NCBI GenBank assembly: GCA_028711705.1
Contig: JAQTRS010000007.1
Coordinates: 1-60,433, forward strand
Reading direction: 5' to 3'
Source: Candidatus Moraniibacteriota bacterium
GTDB lineage: Bacteria > Patescibacteriota > Minisyncoccia > Moranbacterales > UBA1568
Length of the DNA stretch: 60,433 bases
A program made the position numbers and the translations under genes. Shown here piece after piece: positions 7,663-16,859 of this stretch. The stretch's first letter is position 1. Each line of letters opens with the position of its first letter. Under the pieces are notes generated by a model that saw nothing but the letters and a program-made list of their open reading frames with translations, was not told where the DNA came from and made no database searches.

Positions 7663-7691
7663 GCCGGTTTCTCCTGTCCGGCTTTTTTTAT
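7663..7691 (+). terminator. Rho-independent terminator after the cro-like gene
   Basis: GCCGG-N10-CCGGC followed by TTTTTTTATT. Confidence 0.65.
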
Positions 7692-7738
7692 TCGATTATA
7701 TCGCCGGGTTTACGCTCCGGCTATGGGCTTGATCAATA

Positions 7739-8050
7739 GTGTGTAAGCGCGTCGCCGCCACTTTGCTTAATCCGCTGACCTTGACGCCGCGGGAAGCCGA
7801 TGTGCTGCGCCTGTTGTGCGTCGGTTATGGCGATAAAGCCATCGCCCACGCCCTGGCTATCAGCGTTTGCACCGTGCAAAAGCACCTGCAGGCCATTTAC
7901 AAAAAACTCGAGGTCGATCAATACCAGGGCAACACCCGCGGGCTGACCTCCAGTCTGGCGATTGCGGGCGGCATGGTGCAAGTCCAGGTTGGCGGCGGCG
8001 ACCGAAGGCACGGGCGCGGCGGCGAGCGGCGGCTGAGGGCGGCAAGGTGA
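7739..8050 (+). CDS. LuxR/GerE-type HTH regulator
   Basis: LTPREADVLRLLCVGYGDKAIAHALAISVCTVQKHLQAIYKKLEV. Confidence 0.8.
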   Translation: MCKRVAATLLNPLTLTPREADVLRLLCVGYGDKAIAHALAISVCTVQKHLQAIYKKLEVDQYQGNTRGLTSSLAIAGGMVQVQVGGGDRRHGRGGERRLRAAR

Positions 8051-8439
8051 GGCAGTATTGCAGCACCCATCCCGATGGCGAGATGGAAATAATCGAATGG
8101 GGCTATGAGCCGGGCCGCCTGCTGGGCGACTGGTATCAATGCACGCACAGCGGCGGAAATGCTGATAGGTGCACCGTGACGCGGCTGATAGAGAGCCAAT
8201 CTCTGATTGAGTTTCACAAAACCGGCAAGTGGCCCGCATGACCCCCGGCGATAAACGCGCGCGCGCTTTGCAACTGAAGCCGGGACGCAAATGTTCAACA
8301 CCGTGGCGGCATTTTGTGATTGCGCCGCCGTTAACCGAGAATGAAATCGCCGCCCGGGACTGGTGGCGGCGAGTGAAATAAGTCAGCCGCACTTTGAGTT
8401 ATGGCCTTTATTCGGGGCTGAACGGCACGAAACCGGATA

Positions 8440-8640
8440 CCGAGACACCACGATCCACCAACTCTGGGCGCTGTCGACGACTGACAACCCAGGCCTCAGA
8501 TGCTCCTGATTACAGGAGTCGATTCGCTGACTGGAAGTCGGTCACGGGGGATTAATGAGTACCTTGCAGATTGTTGGTGATCAGTCTGCGCAGATGAGGG
8601 CAAGGGCCGAACAGCCCGGGGCAACCCCTCATCAGGGGGA
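8440..8640 (+). ncRNA. Candidate structured leader RNA
   Basis: CTCCTG-ATTA-CAGGAG hairpin (8503-8518) and GATGAGGG...CCCTCATC closing stem (8593-8633) with internal GGGC/GCCC. Confidence 0.3.
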
Positions 8641-8688
8641 AAAAGTCGACCTATGGGCAAAAGAAAATTTTACTACTGAGGGGGCGTT

Positions 8689-8886
8689 ATGGAATTACAA
8701 AAAGGCACGAAAGCGCACAGCGCCTATCAGGCCGGGGTCAATGCCTACGCGCAAGGGAAAGGCCGGAACGACAACCCTTACTTTTCAGGAAAATATATGG
8801 CTTTCAGTAACTGGTGGCTTAAAGGGTTCAACGAGATAGAGCGAGAAATGCAAGGCGTAAAAAAGCCCGGAAGAATCGCGAAATAA
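8689..8886 (+). CDS. Ribosome-modulation-factor-like (Rmf/CrpP-like) small protein
   Basis: AYQAGVNAYAQGKGRNDNPYFSGKYMAFSNWWLKGFNEIER. Confidence 0.65.
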   Translation: MELQKGTKAHSAYQAGVNAYAQGKGRNDNPYFSGKYMAFSNWWLKGFNEIEREMQGVKKPGRIAK

Positions 8887-8963
8887 GACCGGGCTTAGTG
8901 TTAGAAAAAACCAACTAACAGATATTTTTCAACCCATTAATTCTTAACTAACAGGTACAAATT

Positions 8964-9377
8964 ATGTCAGAAAATACGCAAGAAATCAACCAAAACCACG
9001 ATGACCAAGCCACGTTAAGCGGACCCGAATCGTTGATGCTATCAGCGAATTTGACCGCCTGCGAAGCCGCGATGAACTGGAATAACGATAACGTAGCCGT
9101 TTCCGTAGCGGAAATGGGCGCGGCGTTGGTGGACATGAAAAATTCGTCACCGTCCGCTTATGCTGAATTCATAAAAGACAAGAAAATGTCAGCGGATTCT
9201 CATGCGAAAGCCATCCGCTGGTATCGCGCCTTCCCGGAAATCCTGCTGCCCACGTTTGAGCCGGGCGCGAATGCGGCGGTCAATATCGCGCTCCGAAAAC
9301 ACCCGGACAATCCCGCCGATAAACTGCTCGATAACCTGCTTCATTCTATCGAAAACCACCCGGATTTTAAGGAGTAA
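8964..9377 (+). CDS. Hypothetical protein
   Basis: 137 aa ORF with upstream spacing typical of an RBS. Confidence 0.7.
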   Translation: MSENTQEINQNHDDQATLSGPESLMLSANLTACEAAMNWNNDNVAVSVAEMGAALVDMKNSSPSAYAEFIKDKKMSADSHAKAIRWYRAFPEILLPTFEPGANAAVNIALRKHPDNPADKLLDNLLHSIENHPDFKE

Positions 9378-9397
9378 AAAGGCCGCTGAGTCTAACG

Positions 9398-9425
9398 TGA
9401 AACTTGTGTTTTAGCACAAGTTTCA
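9398..9425 (+). promoter_or_regulatory. 11-bp perfect hairpin between two early genes
   Basis: TGAAACTTGTG-TTTTAG-CACAAGTTTCA, no following poly-T. Confidence 0.55.
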
Positions 9426-9456
9426 ACCCTAAAAAATCCGAGTGAGAGTATTTAAA

Positions 9457-10236
9457 ATGAACACCAATTTATCCAAAAACAGCAAGATTTCACAGTTTAA
9501 AAAGGTCTGGTTATCAGCAAAAGCGGACGCCAAAAGCGCCAATATCAAAGCGATGGAGGCTGGCCGAATTCTCAGCGAATTAAAAGCCGAAAATAACCGG
9601 GGCTGGGCTAGGTATGTTGAAACTGAGCTTAAAGGAATTATCGGATTAGTCCAGGCTGACAGTTTAATTAAGTGCTATGAAGGGCGCTATCTGGTCAGCC
9701 TGTTGTCTGATGGCGAATTTATGCCCATTAGCGACATTAAAAAGCTAATCAGCGAAGCCACGCCGGAGCAAATAGCCCAAGCCCGGCAACTGGAACTGGA
9801 AGAAGCCGAACAACTTGCGAAAGCGCAAGCCGAAAAAGCCGCCAAAGCGATCCCCGCGCCCAAGCCTGCGCCGGACATCATCGACGGCGAGTTTACCGAG
9901 GTCAAAGCCGTAAAGCCCGCGCCGGTCGTGGAGCCGGAAGCCAAAGCCGCGCCCGCGCCGGAGCCGGAGCCGGAAGATGAAACGCTGGCGCTGCTGGAAG
10001 AGTATGAAAGCCGGGTCAAGCATCTTGAAAAAGACAATGACCGGCTGGAAACAATACTTAACGAAGATGATCAACTGGCCGCCGCATTGCGGGAACTGAA
10101 ACGGGTCAATGCCGCCTGCCGGAGTCTGGAAGAACGTCTGGCCGGGGTGCAAAACCAACTGAACAGCAATATCAAGCTGGCTAATTACTGGAAAAAGAAA
10201 CACGACAAGCTGGAGAAAGCCCATGCTCCAGCTTAG
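9457..10236 (+). CDS. Hypothetical coiled-coil protein with Ala/Pro/Glu-rich linker
   Basis: MNTNLSKNSKISQFKKVW...; ORF 9442..10236. Confidence 0.75.
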   Translation: MNTNLSKNSKISQFKKVWLSAKADAKSANIKAMEAGRILSELKAENNRGWARYVETELKGIIGLVQADSLIKCYEGRYLVSLLSDGEFMPISDIKKLISEATPEQIAQARQLELEEAEQLAKAQAEKAAKAIPAPKPAPDIIDGEFTEVKAVKPAPVVEPEAKAAPAPEPEPEDETLALLEEYESRVKHLEKDNDRLETILNEDDQLAAALRELKRVNAACRSLEERLAGVQNQLNSNIKLANYWKKKHDKLEKAHAPA

Positions 10237-11740
10237 AGATTACCAGGAAAAAAGCCTGGACGGACTGCGGGCCGGATTCGCCGCCGGGCACCGGGCGCAA
10301 ATGCTGTATTTGCCCACCGGAGGCGGCAAGACTGAAATTGCTATTTCCATGCTACAAGCCGCTGCGGATAAAGGCCATCGTTCCGCGATGGTGATGGACA
10401 GGCGGGTATTGTGCAACCAGACCAGCGAACGGCTGGAAAAATACGACATCGACCACGGCGTTCTGATGGCCGGGCATCCGCGTTTTTTGACCTATAAAAG
10501 TATTCAGGTATGCAGCGCACAAACCCTGGAAAAGCGCGGCTCGTTTCCGGGCCTGAAACTCCTGATTGTTGACGAGGCGCACGGCGTTAGAAAATCCGTT
10601 GCCGACTTTATCCGCAATAATGAGCAGATTAAAGTCGTCGGGCTGTCGGCCTCGCCTTTTACCAAAGGGCTTGGCAACATTTATTCCAACGTGGTCAGCC
10701 GGTCAACGACTAAAGACCTGGTGGATACCGGACGCCTGGCGCCGCTGCGGGTGTTTATCGCGAAACAGATTGACATGACTGGGGCCAAAAAAGTCGCGGG
10801 CGAATGGTCGGCAGGAGAAGCCGGGACGCGCGGCATTGAAATCACCGGCGATATTGTTACTGAATGGCTGAAAAAGACGCTTGAAATATTCGGTGAGCCT
10901 AAGAAAACTATAGTGTTTTGTGCAGGGGTTGCTCATGGAAAGGATTTAGAGAGGCAGTTCAAAGCCTGCGGCTTTAACTTTGTCCCGGTTAGCTACAAGG
11001 ATGAGGATGAGTTTAAAAAACAAACCTTGATCGACTTCGCCAAGCCTGACAGCAAAATACAGGGCTTGATTGCTACGGACATTTTGTCAAAAGGCTTCGA
11101 TCAGGCCGATGTCATGATCGGCATTTCCGCCCGCCCCTTCACCAAATCCTTTTCCAGCCATGTTCAGCAACTGGGCCGCATCATGCGCCCGCATGAATCC
11201 AAGACAGCGGGCATCTGGCTTGACCATTCCGGCAATTATCTGCGATTTAAGGACGAGTGGGAAGCACTCTACGAGGGCGGCGTCACCGAGCTGGACGACG
11301 GCGCGGAAAAGCCCAAGGCGGAACCCTCCGACATCGAGAAGGAGCAGGCCAAGTGCCCGGAGTGCGGCAGCCTGTGGCAGTCTAAATCGGATATGTGCCC
11401 GCATTGCGGCCATGTCCGGGTTCGCCGCAACGAAGTCATCACCCTGCCGGGAGAGCTGCACGAAATCCGCATTGGCGGGGAGCTGGCCGCCGAAACCCCG
11501 CACCAACTGTATCAAATGTGCTGCTGGTACGCGCGCACCCACAGCGCCCCGGATAAACAGGCGGGCCGCGCCTATTATTTGTACAAAGGCATCACCGGCG
11601 CCAAGCCGGACTGGGACTATGAATCAACCCCCAGCGCGCTGCTGTCCAGGCCCGTGCAAAATAAGATCACGCAATTCAACGTGGCTTATTCGGCTTCTCT
11701 GAAGAAAAAAAGGATCAGGGCGTATGAAACTCATGCCTGA
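10223..11740 (+). CDS. SF2 DEAD/DEAH-box helicase with C-terminal zinc ribbon
   Basis: LRDYQEKSL...YLPTGGGKTEIAI, IVDEAHG, VGLSASP, QQLGRIMRP; CPECG...CPHCG. Confidence 0.92.
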   Translation: MLQLRDYQEKSLDGLRAGFAAGHRAQMLYLPTGGGKTEIAISMLQAAADKGHRSAMVMDRRVLCNQTSERLEKYDIDHGVLMAGHPRFLTYKSIQVCSAQTLEKRGSFPGLKLLIVDEAHGVRKSVADFIRNNEQIKVVGLSASPFTKGLGNIYSNVVSRSTTKDLVDTGRLAPLRVFIAKQIDMTGAKKVAGEWSAGEAGTRGIEITGDIVTEWLKKTLEIFGEPKKTIVFCAGVAHGKDLERQFKACGFNFVPVSYKDEDEFKKQTLIDFAKPDSKIQGLIATDILSKGFDQADVMIGISARPFTKSFSSHVQQLGRIMRPHESKTAGIWLDHSGNYLRFKDEWEALYEGGVTELDDGAEKPKAEPSDIEKEQAKCPECGSLWQSKSDMCPHCGHVRVRRNEVITLPGELHEIRIGGELAAETPHQLYQMCCWYARTHSAPDKQAGRAYYLYKGITGAKPDWDYESTPSALLSRPVQNKITQFNVAYSASLKKKRIRAYETHA

Positions 11741-12758
11741 GATAAAAGATCAGTGTCGCGGAAAATGGTCGTCGGTTCTTTTTGCCATCGGTTTTCCCGA
11801 TCAAGCACTGAACGGCAAACATCAAAAATGCCCATTTTGTAATGCGGGTAAAGATCGGTTTAGATGGGATAAAGCCAAAGAATTTAGTTACTGCAATCAA
11901 TGTGGGCCAAGGCAGCCAATGGAAATGGCTATGCAATGGCTCAACCTGCCCTTTAAACAAACCGCCGACTTACTACGCCCCACTGCCCGGACCGCCAAAA
12001 TGACAACAATAATACCTATCGATACCAAAGCTAACGAAGACCGCCTGCGCAAAATTCACGGCGGCCTGCAAAAACTGCATTCGAGCAACGCCGCCGGTCT
12101 GTATCTGATTAAACGCGGACTATCTACGCCGCCCAACAACGTGTTTTACCATCCGGGCCTGCCGTATTACGAGAACGGTGAGAAACTGGGCGTCTTTCCG
12201 GCTATGGTCAGCCGCTTCCAGACTGCCGCAGGCCTAACCGCCAGCTACCATATCACTTATCTGACCGAAGGCGGCCAAAAGGCCAGTGTGCCGACCCCGA
12301 AGAAGTTTCTGCCCACCGTCCATGACCTGGCCGGGGGCGCGATCCGCCTGGCCGAGGCCGGGGACGCATTAGGCATCGCCGAAGGCATTGAAACCGGCAT
12401 CGCCTTGATGGCCGGGGAAGGCCTGCCGGTCTGGGCTACGGGCAGCGCGTGGCTGATGGAAAAAGTGCAGGTGCCGGAATCCGTCAAGCGGGTCGTGATC
12501 GCCGCCGACAATGACAAGAGCTTTACCGGTCAAGCCTCGGCTTACGCGCTGGCGCGACGGCTCAAGAGCGCCGGTCATGACGTGCGCGTCATTAACCTGC
12601 TGGGCGACGGCAGCGGCATCCAGGCGCAGTGGGACGCCGGGCTGAATCTGGATTACTGGGACTACCGGCTGCTCGATACGGGCCACGCCCTCCGCACCGT
12701 GGAACAGTCATTCGGGACGCTGGCCCGCATTGACACGCAACTGGCGGGGGCTGTATGA
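11724..12758 (+). CDS. Primase: CHC2/P4-type zinc finger plus Toprim
   Basis: CPFCNAGKDRFRWD...CNQCG; GIAEGIETGIALMAG...VVIAADND. Confidence 0.9.
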   Translation: MKLMPEIKDQCRGKWSSVLFAIGFPDQALNGKHQKCPFCNAGKDRFRWDKAKEFSYCNQCGPRQPMEMAMQWLNLPFKQTADLLRPTARTAKMTTIIPIDTKANEDRLRKIHGGLQKLHSSNAAGLYLIKRGLSTPPNNVFYHPGLPYYENGEKLGVFPAMVSRFQTAAGLTASYHITYLTEGGQKASVPTPKKFLPTVHDLAGGAIRLAEAGDALGIAEGIETGIALMAGEGLPVWATGSAWLMEKVQVPESVKRVVIAADNDKSFTGQASAYALARRLKSAGHDVRVINLLGDGSGIQAQWDAGLNLDYWDYRLLDTGHALRTVEQSFGTLARIDTQLAGAV

Positions 12759-13060
12759 GCGCCGACCCCGAAGACTTCTTTTTCCGCTACGAAGAAACCC
12801 TGGACGCCATCATTCGGGAAACCGGCTTTTCCCCGCGCGCGCACTCCCGGCGCGAGTTTCAGTTAGCCGAAGAGTGCGCCCGCCAGCCGCGCGGCAGCAA
12901 CGGCAAAACCGAGCGGAAGGATTTGATGGAAGCGCGGGCGAAAACCAACACCGAATTATTGCGCCAGTCGTACATCAAGCGCATCCAGGAGTATTACCCG
13001 TTTATGGACGACCGGGCCAAGCGGATCGCCGCCATCACCATTAAAAAATTATCGACATGA
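12755..13060 (+). CDS. Hypothetical protein
   Basis: 101 aa ORF. Confidence 0.65.
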   Translation: MSADPEDFFFRYEETLDAIIRETGFSPRAHSRREFQLAEECARQPRGSNGKTERKDLMEARAKTNTELLRQSYIKRIQEYYPFMDDRAKRIAAITIKKLST

Positions 13061-13594
13061 GCGAAACCGCGCCGCCTTATCAGTGCCCGCATGTGTGGAT
13101 GGTGTTGCCGAGTCTGAACCTTCGGCTGTGCTATGACTGCCTGAAAACCGAAGCGCTGAACCCCCAAAAACCCGTTATCCCCTTACCGGAGCCCCGTTAT
13201 GCCAAGCCCCACTAAAGCTTTGATCCTCGCCGTCCTGATTGTCTGGGGCATTATTTACGTCAATGTGCTGTCGTTCACCGATCCGCCGTGCAGCAACTTT
13301 GCCGACCGCCCGCAAGACTGCCACTCGGATTTGAAGCGATGAGCTGGAATGACTGGATCGTGGGCCTGCTGCTGCTGATCGTGGTGCTGCTGCTGTCCGT
13401 CGGTGGTGAGCTTGCCGAACCATGCCTAGCGCATTGATCGCCGCCAACGCATTCCTGCCCGGTCTGGCCCTGGGCTTGTGGCTGCCCGCCTGGTACGGGG
13501 TCGATTGCCGCAGCGACGGCCTGGACGCCCCGGCGCTGCTTGAAATAGCGGCGATGCTGGCGGTGGCGGTGGGCGTATGGACGGGGCTGAGGCG

Positions 13595-13930
13595 ATGAGC
13601 GGGCGCTACGCGGCCTGCTATGCGAGGCGTAACGAGCCGTTGAACCAGATCGCGGCCCTGGAGTACCGGCATCAACACGGCTATCTAACCGCCTGGCCGC
13701 ACCTTATCGCCGCCCTGCCGGAAGCGAAACGCTTTTTCGAAGGCAAAAAACTACGCTTGAAAGAGATTGCCAAATTGACTTTCGCCTTTGACCCGGAGGC
13801 CACGCTGACTATCCCGATCGGCCCCGACTGGCATCCGGTGTATTCCAAACAGCAATATGAGCTGTTCAAGGACGAGTTGGCCGCGCTGATCCAGGCGCGC
13901 CTGAACCCGTTAACCGAGGTCCAGGCATGA
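13595..13930 (+). CDS. Hypothetical protein
   Basis: ORF 13577..13930, likely start MSGRYAACYARRNEPL. Confidence 0.6.
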   Translation: MSGRYAACYARRNEPLNQIAALEYRHQHGYLTAWPHLIAALPEAKRFFEGKKLRLKEIAKLTFAFDPEATLTIPIGPDWHPVYSKQQYELFKDELAALIQARLNPLTEVQA

Positions 13931-14373
13931 AATCCCGGGGCTATCTGATCCTGGACAGCGAGGCGCAAAAAGCCAAGGCGCGGCAGTGGCTGGAGTCATT
14001 GCCGCTGGAACCCGCGCAGATGCTGAGTATAAAGCGGTATGTGAAAAATAGAAGCCTTAGCCAAAACCGGCTGCTGCATCTGTGGATCAACTGCATTAAG
14101 GATTTTTGGTACGAAAGCACCGGCCAAAGCTTTACCGCCGAGGCCTGGAAGGAACAAGTAAAGCAGCAATTTTTAGGAATCGACTGCTTTAGCCTGCCGG
14201 ATGGCTCGATTGCCAACCGAACCCGCCGCACCCGTGATTTAAGCACGGCGGAATTCGCCGAATTTCTGAATCAGATTGAAATGTATTCGGCGACTGAACT
14301 GGGCTTGATTTTGCCGAACCCCGAGGATTTATATTACGAGGCGCTAATGAAAACAACCAAGGAAAATCAATAA
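13927..14373 (+). CDS. NinB-like recombination protein
   Basis: RSLSQNRLLHLWINCIKDF...AEWKEQVKQQFLG-type; STAEFAEFLNQIEMYSATELGLILPNPED. Confidence 0.75.
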   Translation: MKSRGYLILDSEAQKAKARQWLESLPLEPAQMLSIKRYVKNRSLSQNRLLHLWINCIKDFWYESTGQSFTAEAWKEQVKQQFLGIDCFSLPDGSIANRTRRTRDLSTAEFAEFLNQIEMYSATELGLILPNPEDLYYEALMKTTKENQ

Positions 14374-14768
14374 TGAGCAATGTAATGAGTTTTACCGGGA
14401 CTATTGTCAGAGACGCGGAAGTACGGCATTTATCATCCGGGCAGTCGGTTTTGAGCGTCACCGTCGCCACTAATCAGGGGTTTAAAGACAAGCAAACGAC
14501 GCTGTTTATCCGCGTGACCTTGTGGGGGAGGCGGGCCGAAGGCCAGTACGTGAGCTTTTTAACCAAGGGCGGCACGGTTTTTTGCAGCGGCGAACTCTCA
14601 CAAAGCGAGTATCAAAGCCAGGGCCAAACCAAAACCGGTCTGGAGCTGAACGCCGTGATTCTGGATTTAGTCGGCGGCAGAAAAGACAGCGCCGCGCCGC
14701 CTGCCAGAGCGCCGGAAACGGTCACCGACGCGAGCGGCTATGATGAATCAGACGATATTCCATTTTAA
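14373..14768 (+). CDS. ssb: Single-stranded DNA-binding protein
   Basis: OB-fold MSNVMSFTGTIVRDAEVRHLSSGQSVLSVTVATN...; acidic tail DESDDIPF. Confidence 0.92.
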   Translation: MSNVMSFTGTIVRDAEVRHLSSGQSVLSVTVATNQGFKDKQTTLFIRVTLWGRRAEGQYVSFLTKGGTVFCSGELSQSEYQSQGQTKTGLELNAVILDLVGGRKDSAAPPARAPETVTDASGYDESDDIPF

Positions 14769-14795
14769 ATCAACCATTTATGATATAATTAAGCG

Positions 14796-15254
14796 ATGAA
14801 ATTCGCCCTTGAAAAATCGCTAAAATCGAAGCCCAAGCGCAAAATATCGGCGCGCGCGATGGATAATTTGCGCGCGCCGAAAGCCAAATACGGCAATACC
14901 AAAGTGGCGGCGGTCGCCAACGGCGAGGACGTAGTGTTTGACTCCCGCGCCGAGCATGAGCGCTATCAGTATTTACGCTTGCTGGAAAAAGCCGGCGCGA
15001 TCGCCGCCCTGGGCTTGCAGCCGAAGTTTGAGCTGGAGCCGGGCTTTGTGCGCGACGGCAAGAAATACCGGCAGGAATGGTATATCGCCGATTTCAGCTA
15101 CCGGCGCGACGGCCGGGCCGTGATCGAGGATGTCAAGGGCAAAAAAACCGATCTGTACCTGTCCAAAGTCAAGCGCTTTCTGGCGCAAAACCCCGATCTG
15201 ATCTTTATCGAAGCGTATCGGGACGGCAAAGGCTGGCGCGAGGTCGTGAAATGA
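14796..15254 (+). CDS. DUF1064-like nuclease-fold protein
   Basis: KYGNTKV...FDSRAEHERYQYL...YIADFSYRRDGRAVIEDVKGKKTDLYLSKVKRFL. Confidence 0.85.
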   Translation: MKFALEKSLKSKPKRKISARAMDNLRAPKAKYGNTKVAAVANGEDVVFDSRAEHERYQYLRLLEKAGAIAALGLQPKFELEPGFVRDGKKYRQEWYIADFSYRRDGRAVIEDVKGKKTDLYLSKVKRFLAQNPDLIFIEAYRDGKGWREVVK

Positions 15255-15389
15255 AGCCGAAACTTTACTTTACCCGCGGCTGGTGGGTGTGCCAATGCCC
15301 ACCAGCGCTGCGCAAGGGCATTGGCCGCAGCCCGCACGAGGCCTATCGGATATGGGCGTCGTGACGCCTGGAGCCTTGAGCGGAGCCGG

Positions 15390-15581
15390 ATGAGCTCGCC
15401 GAGCCTGCTGGAGCGGATGCGCATGGATTTGCACGAGCGCCGCTACCGGCTCGTGCAAACCATGGCGCTGCTGCACCCGCTCAATCCCGACCGGGTGCAG
15501 CAGCAACAAGAGCATGACGAAATTGAGCGCACCATCTGGCGCGTGGACGACTGGATTATTGATGAGCGCCAAAAACCATGA
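15390..15581 (+). CDS. Hypothetical protein
   Basis: MSSPSLLERMRMDLHERRYRLVQ...; part of ORF 15321..15581. Confidence 0.55.
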   Translation: MSSPSLLERMRMDLHERRYRLVQTMALLHPLNPDRVQQQQEHDEIERTIWRVDDWIIDERQKP

Positions 15582-16039
15582 CTGACCCGCTGATTGAACA
15601 ACTGTGCAGGCATGAGGGGTTTTCGAAAACGCCGTATTTATGCACGGCGGGCTTTCAAACGTGTGGCTACGGCTATAACCTGATCGCCAACCCGCTGCGG
15701 CTGTCGGCGTTTGAACTGGCCGGCTACCGGCGCACCGGCATGACCCGGCCGCAGGCGCTGGCTTTGCTGATCCGGCAGGTGGCCGAACTGCGCACCACCC
15801 TGGCCGGTAAACTGCCGGTCTGGACGAAACTCAATGGCGCGCGCCAGGATGCTCTGTGCAATATGGCGCTGAACCTGGGCGTGAAAGGGCTGCTGAACTT
15901 TAAGCGGACCCTTAGCTTTCTGGAGCTGGGCGAGCACCAACAGGCCGCTGAAGAAATGCTGCAATCGAAGTGGGCCGGGCAGGTGAAAGGCCGCGCCATT
16001 GAGTTGTCCCGGCAGATCGCTACCGGGCGTTATGCGTGA
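15578..16039 (+). CDS. Endolysin, phage lysozyme (GH24-like)
   Basis: LIEQLCRHEGFSKTPYLCTAGFQTCGYGYN...LNGARQDALCNMALNLGVKGLLNFKRTL. Confidence 0.9.
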   Translation: MTDPLIEQLCRHEGFSKTPYLCTAGFQTCGYGYNLIANPLRLSAFELAGYRRTGMTRPQALALLIRQVAELRTTLAGKLPVWTKLNGARQDALCNMALNLGVKGLLNFKRTLSFLELGEHQQAAEEMLQSKWAGQVKGRAIELSRQIATGRYA

Positions 16040-16282
16040 GACGGCTTGAGGTTTTTCGCCGTGCGGCAGGCGCCACGGGCTTGCGGCTTTGCGAAAAACT
16101 TGGCAGACCATCCTGCGCACCGCCAGTGCGCGTGAAAGGATACCGGGGGGGGTGAGCCCCAGTTTTAACGCTCTTCTCTTGAAGCGCAAGAAAAGTATTT
16201 TTTTTATTTTTCTGTTCATTTTATGCTCCCGGTTTTTATTAAAAATAATTCAAAATCCGCTTTCGGCTTGACAGCCGTGGAT

Positions 16283-16293
16283 TCTGCTATAAT
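16283..16293 (+). promoter_or_regulatory. Promoter motif TCTGCTATAAT upstream of terminase
   Basis: Extended -10 TGnTATAAT; same 11-mer at 27071, 35978, 55700. Confidence 0.7.
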
Positions 16294-16331
16294 TGGACGA
16301 AAGTTTAACAAGAGATTGGACACCGGACATC

Positions 16332-16859
16332 GTGACACCGAAGTTGAGCGATAAGCAACGCGCATTTTGCGATGAGTATCTAATTGATTTTAACGGCACT
16401 CAAGCGGCTATCAGGGCCAAATACAGCGCAAAAACAGCACATCAAATGGGCGCTGAAAACCTGTCAAAACCTGTCATTCAGCAAGAAATCGCCCGATTAC
16501 AGTCGGTTAGAGCAAAACGCACCGAAGTTACTCAAGATCGTGTACTGCTGGAAATAGCGCGATTGGCGTTTAACGACCCGCGCAAGGCGTTTGCCGCGGA
16601 CGGGCAATTATTGCCGGTGCAGCAATGGCCGGATGAAGTGGCGGCGGCGATCAGCGCTATCAAAGTGACCGAACTGCGCGGCGAAGAAGGCGTCATCACT
16701 CAGCTCAAGGAAGTCAAATTTTGGGACAAGGGCAAGCAGTTGGATTTAGCGGCCCGGCATTTGGGCATGCTCACCGATAAAATATTATTGGCCCTGGTGA
16801 ATCCGGCGACTGAAATGGATAGACTGAAGCACAAAAAAGCCGATGCAACAGCACCCTGA
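16332..16859 (+). CDS. terS: Terminase small subunit
   Basis: LSDKQRAFCDEYLIDFNGTQAAIRAKYSAKTAHQMGAENLSKPVIQQEI. ORF starts at 16293 but that start overlaps the -10 box; GTG 16332 is more plausible. Confidence 0.88.
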   Translation: MTPKLSDKQRAFCDEYLIDFNGTQAAIRAKYSAKTAHQMGAENLSKPVIQQEIARLQSVRAKRTEVTQDRVLLEIARLAFNDPRKAFAADGQLLPVQQWPDEVAAAISAIKVTELRGEEGVITQLKEVKFWDKGKQLDLAARHLGMLTDKILLALVNPATEMDRLKHKKADATAP

